29,392 bases of DNA from PALSA-505 sp035308365 (GTDB taxonomy: Bacteria; Actinomycetota; Actinomycetes; Streptosporangiales; Streptosporangiaceae): positions 1-29,392 of the forward strand of contig DATGGU010000043.1 in NCBI GenBank assembly GCA_035308365.1. Direction: 5' to 3'. Both the position numbers and the translations under genes were made by a program. Shown here piece by piece: positions 1 to 6,973 of the stretch (positions are counted from its first letter, which is position 1; every line of letters starts with the position of its first letter). The notes beneath the pieces were generated by a model. The model saw only the letters and a program-made list of their open reading frames with translations, was not told where the DNA came from and made no database searches.

Positions 1-728
1 AAAACCTGTGGGGCAGGAGCATCGAGTGCGGCATTCTGGAAGATCCCTGGGAAGAACCGCCTGCCGATGTCTATGACTGGACGAGCAGCCTGGAAGACGC
101 GCCCAGACAGCCCAACTACGTGGAAATAACTTTCCAGCATGGCATCCCCATTGCGCTCGACGGTGAAGAGATGGAGAGTGTCACGCTGATCGAGACGCTG
201 AACAAGCTGGCCGGAGCTTATGGTATCGGGCGTATCGACTCTATCGAGAACCGCCTGGTGGGCATCAAGTCGCGCGAGGTCTATGAGACGCCTGCTTCTA
301 CCGTGCTACACACCGCGCATCACGCCCTGGAGATGCTGACCTTGAGCCGCGACCAGGCACGTTTCAAAGAAATCGTGGCTGCCGAATATGCCCGCCTGGT
401 GTATAACGGGCAGTGGTACAGCGCGCTGCACCAGGACCTGGCGGCATATGTGCAGAGCACGCAGCGTTTCGTGAGTGGGGTTGTGCGCGTGAAGCTGTCC
501 GCCGGGCAGTGTATGGTCGTGGGGCGCAAGTCGGAACATTCTCTGTATGATCACGGCCTGGCTACCTATGACAGCGGCGATCAGTTCGATCACAATGCCG
601 CCCTGGGCTTCATCAAACTGTGGGGTCTGCCGCTCACCACGCAAGCGCAGGCGCAGTTATTGCCTTCAGTTGGGGTCGAGGGGAATTTGTTGCAACAGGC
701 CGGGTCGAACGAAGTGGCGAAGCAGTAA
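1..728 (+). CDS. argG: Argininosuccinate synthase, 3' part (5' end outside window)
   Basis: C-terminal ~241 residues of argininosuccinate synthase, which joins citrulline and aspartate using ATP in arginine biosynthesis in the cytosol. The frame is open from base 3, so the gene starts before the window; the family is usually ~400 aa, so about 60% is present. Family-typical stretches are NLWGRSIECG at the very start, SREVYETPA, the VSGVVRVKL strand and the KSEHSLYD/LATYDSGDQFDH segment near the C-terminus. A GTG at 120 is internal and should not be taken as a start. Codon use and GC are much lower than in genes right of 3 kb, so this gene belongs to the foreign-looking left segment. The next gene is on the opposite strand (convergent). 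Confidence 0.93.
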   Translation, partial: NLWGRSIECGILEDPWEEPPADVYDWTSSLEDAPRQPNYVEITFQHGIPIALDGEEMESVTLIETLNKLAGAYGIGRIDSIENRLVGIKSREVYETPASTVLHTAHHALEMLTLSRDQARFKEIVAAEYARLVYNGQWYSALHQDLAAYVQSTQRFVSGVVRVKLSAGQCMVVGRKSEHSLYDHGLATYDSGDQFDHNAALGFIKLWGLPLTTQAQAQLLPSVGVEGNLLQQAGSNEVAKQ

Positions 729-781
729 GAACAAATGAGCAAAAGGACAGCGCCTTGATAATGAGCCACATATAAGGAATG

Positions 782-809
782 AGGGCGACTGCAAGGGTCT
801 CCACCCTCC
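782..809 (+). repeat. Single arm of the dispersed repeat seen at 1642-1779
   Basis: This sequence, beginning agggcgactgcaagggtc, matches the outer part of both arms of the larger inverted repeat at 1642-1779. It lies between the convergent argG and TMEM175 genes. The partner arm is missing, so it is a half element or remnant. Confidence 0.6.
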
Positions 810-821
810 ATCCATTCCGCA

Positions 822-1454
822 TTATGTTCGCGGTTTTCGTCCGGGTAAGGCGAAGAACACTGCCATGAGTAGATTCAACACGAGACTTGCAGGGACATTG
901 ATCCAGGCCAGACCAAATGTGATGAGGTAGAAGAGAGGTCCGAATCGGTACTGCTTTGTTATAGCCTGGATGGCATGTTGATCTGCATTCTTCCCCAGCA
1001 GGCGACCCTTGTATGTTGCGTATCTCCACAGCACATTAAAGCAGACGGCCAGCAAAACATATGTTCCATTGAATAATAGCGCGGCGTAGCGATGGTTCGG
1101 GACGAAGATATATTGAGCTACTAATGCTGTGGGGTAAGGTACAAAGACGATCAACAGGAGGAGCAGGAGATTGAGCAGCATCAGTATTGAGTCTGAACGA
1201 GTGATGTGAGTAAACAGGCGGTGGTGATTGAGCCACATTACGCCGATGGTAGCAAAACTTGTTACAAAGGCCAGGTAGACAGACCCTTGACCAGATAAAA
1301 AGCTGAGCAGGGCGTTATCTGAAAGTACCTGCTTTGGTATCTGTAAATCTAAAATGAGAAGCGTGATTGCGACGGCAAACACTCCGTCGCTGAACGCTTC
1401 CAGGCGACCAGTCTCTTTGCTTTCGTTAAGTGTATCCACACCAGTAATATACAT
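822..1454 (-). CDS. TMEM175-family (DUF1211) potassium channel-like membrane protein
   Basis: 210-aa integral membrane protein. Residues 17-31 carry RLEAFSDGVFAVAIT, which matches the RxxxFSD signature of TMEM175 channels; in that family this first helix lines the ion pore. About six hydrophobic segments follow, including a leucine-rich helix near residue 95 and a C-terminal one. The family encodes K+-permeable channels in the plasma membrane; bacterial members have about this length and assemble as tetramers. Ion selectivity cannot be read from sequence alone. The ATG at 1454 has no clear Shine-Dalgarno; a GTG five codons in is an alternative that would not touch the motif. Composition (31 of 60 bases G/C in 1081-1140) is far below that of the right-hand genes. 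Confidence 0.85.
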   Translation of the reverse strand: MYITGVDTLNESKETGRLEAFSDGVFAVAITLLILDLQIPKQVLSDNALLSFLSGQGSVYLAFVTSFATIGVMWLNHHRLFTHITRSDSILMLLNLLLLLLIVFVPYPTALVAQYIFVPNHRYAALLFNGTYVLLAVCFNVLWRYATYKGRLLGKNADQHAIQAITKQYRFGPLFYLITFGLAWINVPASLVLNLLMAVFFALPGRKPRT

Positions 1455-1641
1455 TGCAACACGACTGATAACAACGACAGTATAAACAGGTGATTACCTG
1501 GAAAGTTTGTCAGGTGAGCTAAGAGACCTTGATCTTATAGCGCACAACAGGAGTATCCCCTATCTTCTCAGACATAGTTTTTGACATTGTTTGTTTCTCC
1601 GAAAATTGTTTGATGGATATTTTCCGGATGTCGTGAGGCTC

Positions 1642-1779
1642 AGGGCGACTGCAAGGGTCCCCACTGCTCCGCTCTTCCACTCCCGCCCTTACAATGACTA
1701 CGCATTCGGCTCGTTAAGCGGCGTTCATTGTAAGGGCGGGGTAGAGCGGAGGTTGGGTGGAGACCCTTGCGGTCGCCCT
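1642..1779. repeat. Imperfect ~138-bp inverted repeat (MITE/REP-like element)
   Basis: Arms 1642-1697 and 1725-1779 are reverse complements over roughly 55 bp with a few mismatches and small indels, separated by a ~27-base loop. The outer ends read agggcgactgcaagggtc and, inverted, agggcgaccgcaagggtc. It sits in the 388-base gap between the TMEM175 gene and ilvD; I see no gene or other clear signal in 1455-1641 or 1780-1842. A further single arm lies at 782-809. I associate GGGCGAC-GCAAGGGT repeats with Chloroflexota intergenic regions, but that is recall, not a search. RNA from it would fold into a long hairpin and could end transcription from both sides. Confidence 0.7.
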
Positions 1780-1842
1780 CGTACCTTCACTCCTGGATCA
1801 CGTCATATCCATTTCATACGACAATAAATTCAACAAAGGCAA

Positions 1843-3510
1843 TTACATGTCGGCCAGCACTGCGCCGGTATTGGCGGATGTCACCAGCGAGGCGTAGCGG
1901 CGCAGCCAGCGACTGTTGATGCGGCCTGCCGGTGGAGTTGTGTGCTCTAATCGTTGGGCGATTTGCTGCGGGCTGAGATCAACGTCGAGGCGGCGTTCGA
2001 CCAGGTCGATTGAGATCATGTCGCCATCAACCAGCGCGGCAATCGGGCCGCCAGCCGCCGCTTCCGGCGAAACATGCCCGATGCAGGCTCCGCGCGTGCC
2101 ACCGGAGAAACGTCCGTCTGTTATCAGCGCCACTTTTTCGCCCAGTCCCATGCCCATGATGTTGGCGGTGGGAGCCAGCATTTCTTGCATGCCGGGGCCG
2201 CCGCGCGGGCCTTCATAACGGATGACAACCACATCGCCTTCCTGCACTTGTCTATTCAAGATACCGGCAGCAGCCTCTTCTTGCGAATTGTAGATACGCG
2301 CCGGGCCGTAGTGCTTCATCATTGACGGAGCGACCGCGCCTACTTTGATCACCGCGCCATCAGGGGCCAGGTTGCCGAAGAGAATTGCCAGCCCGCCGCG
2401 TTCGCTATGTGGTTTGTCTATCGAAAGGATGACTTCCGGGTCTTTGATTTCAGCCCCGGCGATGTTTTCGCCCAGTGTTTTGAGGGTCACGGTTGGACGG
2501 TCGAGATTGAGCGCGCCTGGCTTCTTCGAGAGTTCATGCAGGATGGCGCTGATGCCGCCCGCGCGGTCAACGTCTTCCATATGCCACTTGCCGGATGGGC
2601 TGACTTTGCACAGGTGCGGCGTGCGCGAGGCTACCTGGTTGATGCGCTCGAGCGAGTAATCGATACCGGCTTCACGCGCCAGGGCCAGGGTGTGCAGCAC
2701 GGTGTTGGTTGAGCCGCCCATGGCCATGTCCAGCGCAAAGGCGTTGTCAATGCTGACAGCATTGACGATCTTGCGCGGCGTGAGGTTGGTTTCGATCAGC
2801 TTCATAATCATCTGGCCGGCCAGGCGCACGAGTTCTTTGCGCTCTTCGCTGGTTGCCAGGCGCGAGCCATTGCCCGGCAGCGCGAGACCCAGAGCCTCCA
2901 TCAGGCAGTTCATGGAGTTGGCGGTGAACATGCCCGAGCAGGAGCCGCAGGTGGGGCAGGCCGCCTCTTCGAGCTGGGCCAGCGTCTCGTCCGACACCGA
3001 CGGGTCGGCGGAGGCCACCATGGGGTCAATCAGGTCAAGCCTGCGGCCCGGGCCCCGGCCGGCCTCCATCGGGCCGCCGGACACGAAGACCGTGGGAATG
3101 TTGAGCCGCATGGCCGCGATCAGCATTCCTGGAGTGATCTTGTCGCAGTTGGAGATGCAGATCATCGCGTCGGCGCAGTGCGCGTTGACCATGTACTCGA
3201 CCGAGTCGGCGATCAGTTCGCGGCTGGGCAGCGAGTAGAGCATGCCGCCGTGGCCCATGGCGATGCCGTCGTCCACCGCGATCGTGTTGAACTCGCGGGG
3301 CACCGCCCCGGCGGCCCGCACCGCTTCGGCGACGACCTGGCCGACCTCGCGCAGGTGCACGTGCCCGGGGACGAACTCGGTGAAGCTGTTGGCCACCGCG
3401 ATGATCGGCCTGCCGATGTCCTCGCGGGCGACGCCGGTGGCGCGCAGCAGCGCCCGGGCTCCCGCCATGTTCCTGCCGTGGGTGACAGTGCGGGATCGAA
3501 GCGGTGGCAT
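1843..3510 (-). CDS. ilvD: Dihydroxy-acid dehydratase (apparent two-class chimera)
   Basis: 555-aa reading frame for dihydroxy-acid dehydratase, the [Fe-S] enzyme making the 2-keto acids of valine and isoleucine. The start at 3510 has a good Shine-Dalgarno (GAGGAG, 7-nt spacer). Seen motifs: THGRNMAGARAL and NSFTEFVPGHVHLR at the N-terminus, cluster cysteines in SNCDKITPG and CPTCGSCSGMFTANSMNC, then GGSTNTVLH, RYEGPRGGPGMQEM, ITDGRFSGGTRG and HVSPEAA. Residues 1 to ~180 resemble the long E. coli-like class (~616 aa). From the CPTCGSC region on, the sequence follows the shorter Clostridia/Thermotoga-like class, lacking the extra segment the long class has before GGLA(V/I)L(Y/F)GN. GC content also jumps at this point. 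Treat the product as real in each half but the whole as doubtful. Confidence 0.8.
   Translation of the reverse strand: MPPLRSRTVTHGRNMAGARALLRATGVAREDIGRPIIAVANSFTEFVPGHVHLREVGQVVAEAVRAAGAVPREFNTIAVDDGIAMGHGGMLYSLPSRELIADSVEYMVNAHCADAMICISNCDKITPGMLIAAMRLNIPTVFVSGGPMEAGRGPGRRLDLIDPMVASADPSVSDETLAQLEEAACPTCGSCSGMFTANSMNCLMEALGLALPGNGSRLATSEERKELVRLAGQMIMKLIETNLTPRKIVNAVSIDNAFALDMAMGGSTNTVLHTLALAREAGIDYSLERINQVASRTPHLCKVSPSGKWHMEDVDRAGGISAILHELSKKPGALNLDRPTVTLKTLGENIAGAEIKDPEVILSIDKPHSERGGLAILFGNLAPDGAVIKVGAVAPSMMKHYGPARIYNSQEEAAAGILNRQVQEGDVVVIRYEGPRGGPGMQEMLAPTANIMGMGLGEKVALITDGRFSGGTRGACIGHVSPEAAAGGPIAALVDGDMISIDLVERRLDVDLSPQQIAQRLEHTTPPAGRINSRWLRRYASLVTSANTGAVLADM
2900..2990. other. Composition and class breakpoint inside ilvD
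   Basis: Left of this interval the DNA has mixed codon use and about 52-58% GC in sampled lines; to the right it is actinobacterial, for example 48 of 60 bases G/C in 3301-3360. The interval encodes the strongly conserved cluster-binding stretch around CPTCGSCSGMFTANSMNC, where unrelated ilvD genes share long near-identical runs. That is where a short-read assembler, or homologous recombination, would be expected to switch templates. Exact position uncertain by some tens of bases. Confidence 0.65.
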
Positions 3511-3577
3511 GGTGGGACTCCTCGGGTACTGGTGAGCCTCTCAGCCTACCGGTTTAGCTGCTGGTCTCGGCGCGCTG

Positions 3578-4579
3578 TCAGTACTTGGGCGGCAGCACCC
3601 GGTCGGCGGCGGTGTAGATGCGCTCGATGTCGGCCGGGGCCAGCCGCGGCCGTTTGATGCCGTTGGGCTGCCTGCGCAGGTACTTGCGGAGCCGGTCGCC
3701 GCCGAACACGTCCACGTCCCTGATCGTCATGACCCCCCAGGGGATGGACGGCCCGTAGACGGCCATCGCGGGGCGGACGCTGATGTCCTCGCCGAGCGCG
3801 TCGCCGACCAGGTCGCTGGCCTGCATGGCCTCCCAGCGGGCGTGCTCCAGCCGGTCCTTCTGGCTGAACGGGCCGTGGAACAACTGCCTGGCGTTCTTGG
3901 TCCGCACCGGCAGCCGCTTGTCCCACTGCTCGGAGTCGATGGCGTAGACGCCGGTCGGGCCGACCAGGAAGTGGTCGATGACCTCGTCGCTGCCCGGGAT
4001 CGCGCGGACGTGCAGCGACCGGTATCCGGCGCGCTCCAGCTTGGCCAGTTCCTTCTTGGTCCGCCGCTGGGCGCCCGTGGTCAGGCCCTGCGCGGCGCTG
4101 GCCGCGCTGCTGCGGGACTTCAGGACCGCGTCGGCGATGCCTGCCACCACGGCCGCGGTCAGCCCGGCCTGCCAGTTCAGCAGGATGGTCAGCGCGATGA
4201 AGGCGACCAGGGCGATGATCAGCCGGGTCCGCCAGACCGGCCACCTGGACTCCTGGGCCAGGTGATGGAGTTCGGTACGGATCGGGAACAGGCTGCGATC
4301 GCTGATGATCGGCTCTGGTTCCTTCGGCGTCACCGACACGTCGACAGGCTCGGGCGCTCCGCCGCGCCCGGGCCCGGACCGGCGTTGTGGCGGCACGCTG
4401 TCGCCGCGCACATCCCGCGGGTCAGGCCGGTTGTTACCGGATGTCGCCCAGAAAGGCGATTGTGGAGATTCCACTGACGTGCCATTCCCTGCTCGCGGAC
4501 GCGGCGAGCCTGAAGAGCCGGAGCCAGCCGCCTCCTGCCCGTTCATCTGGTCCGCGCGACGCCCAGTGATCGGGTTCAC
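3578..4579 (-). CDS. NERD-domain membrane-anchored protein
   Basis: 333 aa. Residues 1 to ~90 are low-complexity, rich in Gly, Pro, Ser and Arg, and probably disordered. One or two hydrophobic helices follow (about 117-152, LIIALVAFIALTILLNW then AGLTAAVVAGIADAVL). The C-terminal half (about 180-290) looks like a nuclease-related domain (NERD): AGYRSLHVRAIPGSDEVIDH, then FLVGPTGVYAIDSEQW, with the HxxV-GP-GVY-ID pattern of that fold. NERD proteins are related to restriction-type endonucleases; biochemical roles are largely unknown and nuclease activity here is not shown. The GTG at 4579 is preceded by a weak TGAGG; an ATG at 4546 would remove 11 residues of the disordered tail. It is 67 bases upstream of ilvD on the same strand and divergent from the amidase gene. 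Confidence 0.75.
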   Translation of the reverse strand: MNPITGRRADQMNGQEAAGSGSSGSPRPRAGNGTSVESPQSPFWATSGNNRPDPRDVRGDSVPPQRRSGPGRGGAPEPVDVSVTPKEPEPIISDRSLFPIRTELHHLAQESRWPVWRTRLIIALVAFIALTILLNWQAGLTAAVVAGIADAVLKSRSSAASAAQGLTTGAQRRTKKELAKLERAGYRSLHVRAIPGSDEVIDHFLVGPTGVYAIDSEQWDKRLPVRTKNARQLFHGPFSQKDRLEHARWEAMQASDLVGDALGEDISVRPAMAVYGPSIPWGVMTIRDVDVFGGDRLRKYLRRQPNGIKRPRLAPADIERIYTAADRVLPPKY

Positions 4580-4634
4580 AGCCTCAGCGTAACTGATCTA
4601 GAACCGAGCGCAAATATCCAGGGTCTCCACCCAT

Positions 4635-4681
4635 TTGTGGCGGCGTTTTAACGATTTACGCAACGCCACAACGGGTATACA
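4635..4681 (+). promoter_or_regulatory. Inverted repeat and possible -10 box upstream of the amidase gene
   Basis: In the 150-base divergent gap between the NERD and amidase genes, 4635-4647 (ttgtggcggcgtt) and 4662-4671 (aacgccacaa) form an inverted repeat with a three-base bulge. A TATACA hexamer follows at 4676-4681, 48 bases before the amidase ATG. The layout suits an operator next to a promoter, but no good -35 element at standard spacing is visible. Confidence 0.3.
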
Positions 4682-4729
4682 CCAGGATTACGGTCAGGCG
4701 AAATTCGGCTGGGTCTACCATTCAGTAAC

Positions 4730-6154
4730 ATGACCCAGATCCATGATCTTACCGTGGCCGAGATGGCCGCCGCGATCCGCTCCCGCGACCTGTCCCCGGT
4801 CGCCGTCACCGATCACTACCTGGCCCGCATCGAGGAGAAGAACGCCGCGGTGGGGGCGTTCTTCACGGTCGACCCCGACGGCGCGCGCGACCAGGCAAGG
4901 GCGGCCGAGAAGGCGGTCGCCGACGCCGCCGACCCGGCCTCGCTGCCGCCGCTGACCGGGGTGCCAATCCCGATCAAGGACCTGAACATGGCCGCCGGGC
5001 TGCGGCTGACCTTCGGCTCCGCGGTGTTCGCCGGCAACGTCGCCGACCAGGACGACTACGTGACCGGCCAGATCAGGGCGGCGGGCGCGGTCATCATCGG
5101 GAAGACGTCCTGCCCGGAGTTCGGCCTGCCCTGCTACACCGAGGGCGAGGTCGGCCCGCCCGCCCGTACGCCGTGGGATCCCGGCCGGTCGGCGGGCGGC
5201 TCCAGCGGCGGCGCGGCGGCCGCGGTCGCGGCCGGGCTGGCCCCGGCGGCGCATGGCAGTGACGGCGGCGGATCGATCCGGATCCCGTCCAGCGTCTGCG
5301 GCCTGTTCGGCATCAAACCGTCCCGTGGCCGGATCTCGAACGCGCCGCTCATGCCCGACCTGATGGGCCTGACCACCGAGGGCCCGCTGGCCCGCACCGT
5401 CGCCGACGCGGCGCTGCTGCTCGACGTGATGACCGGGAACCAGCCCGGCGACATGTACACCCAGCCGGGCCTGGCCGCCGGTGACAGCTTCCTGGCTCAC
5501 GCCGGCCGCGAGCCCGGACGGCTGCGGATCGCCCGGATGCTGGCCCACCCGGTCGGTGACGGCACCGTCCACCCGGACTGCGCCGCCGCCTGCGAGGATG
5601 CGAGCAACCTGCTGACCAGCCTCGGCCACACGGTGGAGGACGTGGCCCCGCCGTTCGGCGCCGACGTGGTGCCCACCTTCGAGACCCTCTGGTATGCGAT
5701 GGCGACCCTCGCCCCGGTGCCGCCACAGGACGAGGCGCGGCTGCTGCCGCTGACCAGGTACCTGCGTGAGCGCGGCCGGGCCGTCTCGGCGGCGGACCTG
5801 CTGTTCGCCCAGGCCGTCCTGCAGATCATCATGCGGTCGGCGCTGCCCATGCTGAACGCCTACGACGCGATCCTGACCCCGACCCTGGCCGAGCCCCCGG
5901 CCGAGATCGGCCACTTCAGCCAGGTCGAGCCCGCCGAGAACTTCGAGCGGCAGAAGCGATTCACCCCGTTCACGGCGCTCTACAACGTCTCCGGCCAGCC
6001 CGCGGTCAACGTCCCACTGCACTGGAGCGGCGACGGCTTGCCGATCGGGGTCATGCTGGCGGGCCGGATGGGCAGCGAAGCCACGCTGATCTCGCTGTCC
6101 GCGCAGCTCGAAGCCGCCCGGCCATGGAAGGACCGGCACCCGCCGCTGTGGTAA
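4730..6154 (+). CDS. Amidase (amidase signature family)
   Basis: 474-aa hydrolase of the amidase-signature family, which cleaves carboxamides through a Ser-cisSer-Lys triad. Visible residues: Lys83 in PIPIKDLN, cis-Ser158 in the GGSSGG loop and nucleophile Ser182 in DGGGSIRIPSS. The 24-residue spacing between the two serines is the family standard. The usual GLFGIKPSRGR segment follows, and a C-terminal NVSGQPAVNVPLHW/DGLPIGVML block completes the fold, so the enzyme looks intact. Substrate cannot be assigned; relatives include aryl-acylamidases and GatA-like proteins. No GatB or GatC gene is adjacent and the protein is a stand-alone type, so a role in tRNA amidation is unlikely. The ATG at 4730 lacks an obvious Shine-Dalgarno. 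Confidence 0.9.
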   Translation: MTQIHDLTVAEMAAAIRSRDLSPVAVTDHYLARIEEKNAAVGAFFTVDPDGARDQARAAEKAVADAADPASLPPLTGVPIPIKDLNMAAGLRLTFGSAVFAGNVADQDDYVTGQIRAAGAVIIGKTSCPEFGLPCYTEGEVGPPARTPWDPGRSAGGSSGGAAAAVAAGLAPAAHGSDGGGSIRIPSSVCGLFGIKPSRGRISNAPLMPDLMGLTTEGPLARTVADAALLLDVMTGNQPGDMYTQPGLAAGDSFLAHAGREPGRLRIARMLAHPVGDGTVHPDCAAACEDASNLLTSLGHTVEDVAPPFGADVVPTFETLWYAMATLAPVPPQDEARLLPLTRYLRERGRAVSAADLLFAQAVLQIIMRSALPMLNAYDAILTPTLAEPPAEIGHFSQVEPAENFERQKRFTPFTALYNVSGQPAVNVPLHWSGDGLPIGVMLAGRMGSEATLISLSAQLEAARPWKDRHPPLW

Positions 6155-6182
6155 AGGCTCTGCCGGTGGTAACCCAGTGCAA

Positions 6183-6232
6183 CCGGGAGTGGCCGAGCGG
6201 CGTCTAAGGAGTTTGAGTCCTATCACTCTCGG
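6183..6232 (+). other. tRNA-like hairpin, possible decayed tRNA
   Basis: Bases 6183-6189 (ccgggag) pair with 6226-6232 (ctctcgg) as a 7-bp acceptor-like stem with one G-T pair. Inside lie a D-arm-like gccgagcgg followed by cgtctaagg, and a T-loop-like gtttgagtcc. The element is only ~50 nt: no anticodon arm can be placed and no CCA follows. It resembles a tRNA-Leu/Ser that lost its middle, or a chance hairpin ahead of the lipoprotein gene. Confidence 0.3.
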
Positions 6233-6246
6233 TTAGTACGGGGGAC

Positions 6247-6933
6247 ATGGTCATGACCAGAATTTCCCGCACCGCCCGGCGGGCCGCCACCCTGGCGGCC
6301 GCCGGCTGCGGCGGCGTGTCCATCGCGGTGCTGCTCGCGGCCTGCGGAACGACGGTGCAACCGTCCAGCCAGGCCGGGGCCGCGGCCGCGAGCAGCTCCG
6401 CTTCATCCGGGCCGGCCAGCTCACCGCCCAGCGCGCCGCCCTCCACCCAGTCCGGGGGCGCGACCGCGGCCTCGAACCAGTGCCCGGCATCGGCGCTGCA
6501 TGTGAGCGTGAACCGGACCCGGGGCGGAGCCGCGGCGGGGACCAGCTACGTGGCGCTGGACTTCGCCAACATCTCGCCGCACAGTTGCGTCCTGTTCGGT
6601 TTTCCGGGTGTGTCCTGGGTATCGGGGAACCCGGGCAGCCAGCTCGGGAACGCGGCCTCGCGGGTGACGTCGTACCCGTCGGTCAACGTCACCCTTGTCC
6701 CCGGCGCGCTCGCGCACGCCTGGCTGGGGATCGCGGACGCTGGCAACTTCCCGGCGTCTGTGTGTCATCCGGTGACGGCGCACCTGCTGCGGGTGATTCC
6801 GCCGGACCAGTATGCGTCGCAGTATGTGCCGTTCAGCGCGCAGGTGTGCGCGGCCAAGATCACTGGTGGGAGTACGCCGCTGTCGGTCATGCCGATCCGG
6901 GGCGGGGCGGGGACCGCCGGGATCGTGCCCTGA
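6247..6933 (+). CDS. DUF4232-type secreted lipoprotein
   Basis: 228 aa. An arginine-containing N-terminus (RISRTARRAA) is followed by a hydrophobic stretch and the lipobox LLAAC, so the mature protein should be lipid-anchored at a cysteine near residue 33. A Ser/Ala/Pro/Gly-rich linker (about 38-75) leads to a globular domain with the DUF4232 pattern: an LxVSVNRTRGGAAAGTSYVALDFANISPHSCVLFGFPGVSW-like block and a later VCHPVTAHLLRVIPPDQ block, with cysteines probably forming disulphides outside the cell. Function of the family is unknown; it is abundant in actinobacteria. ATG 6247 sits only a few bases from the GGGGGA run; ATG 6253 has better spacing and would remove two residues. Confidence 0.8.
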   Translation: MVMTRISRTARRAATLAAAGCGGVSIAVLLAACGTTVQPSSQAGAAAASSSASSGPASSPPSAPPSTQSGGATAASNQCPASALHVSVNRTRGGAAAGTSYVALDFANISPHSCVLFGFPGVSWVSGNPGSQLGNAASRVTSYPSVNVTLVPGALAHAWLGIADAGNFPASVCHPVTAHLLRVIPPDQYASQYVPFSAQVCAAKITGGSTPLSVMPIRGGAGTAGIVP

Positions 6934-6973
6934 GTGCAGGTGACCCCGCACCGGGTGTGCAAGGGTTGGCCGG

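Noticed and set aside
4715..6226. 503-codon minus-strand frame opposite the amidase
   Set aside because: No family pattern; a shadow of the intact amidase, whose triad is on the plus strand.
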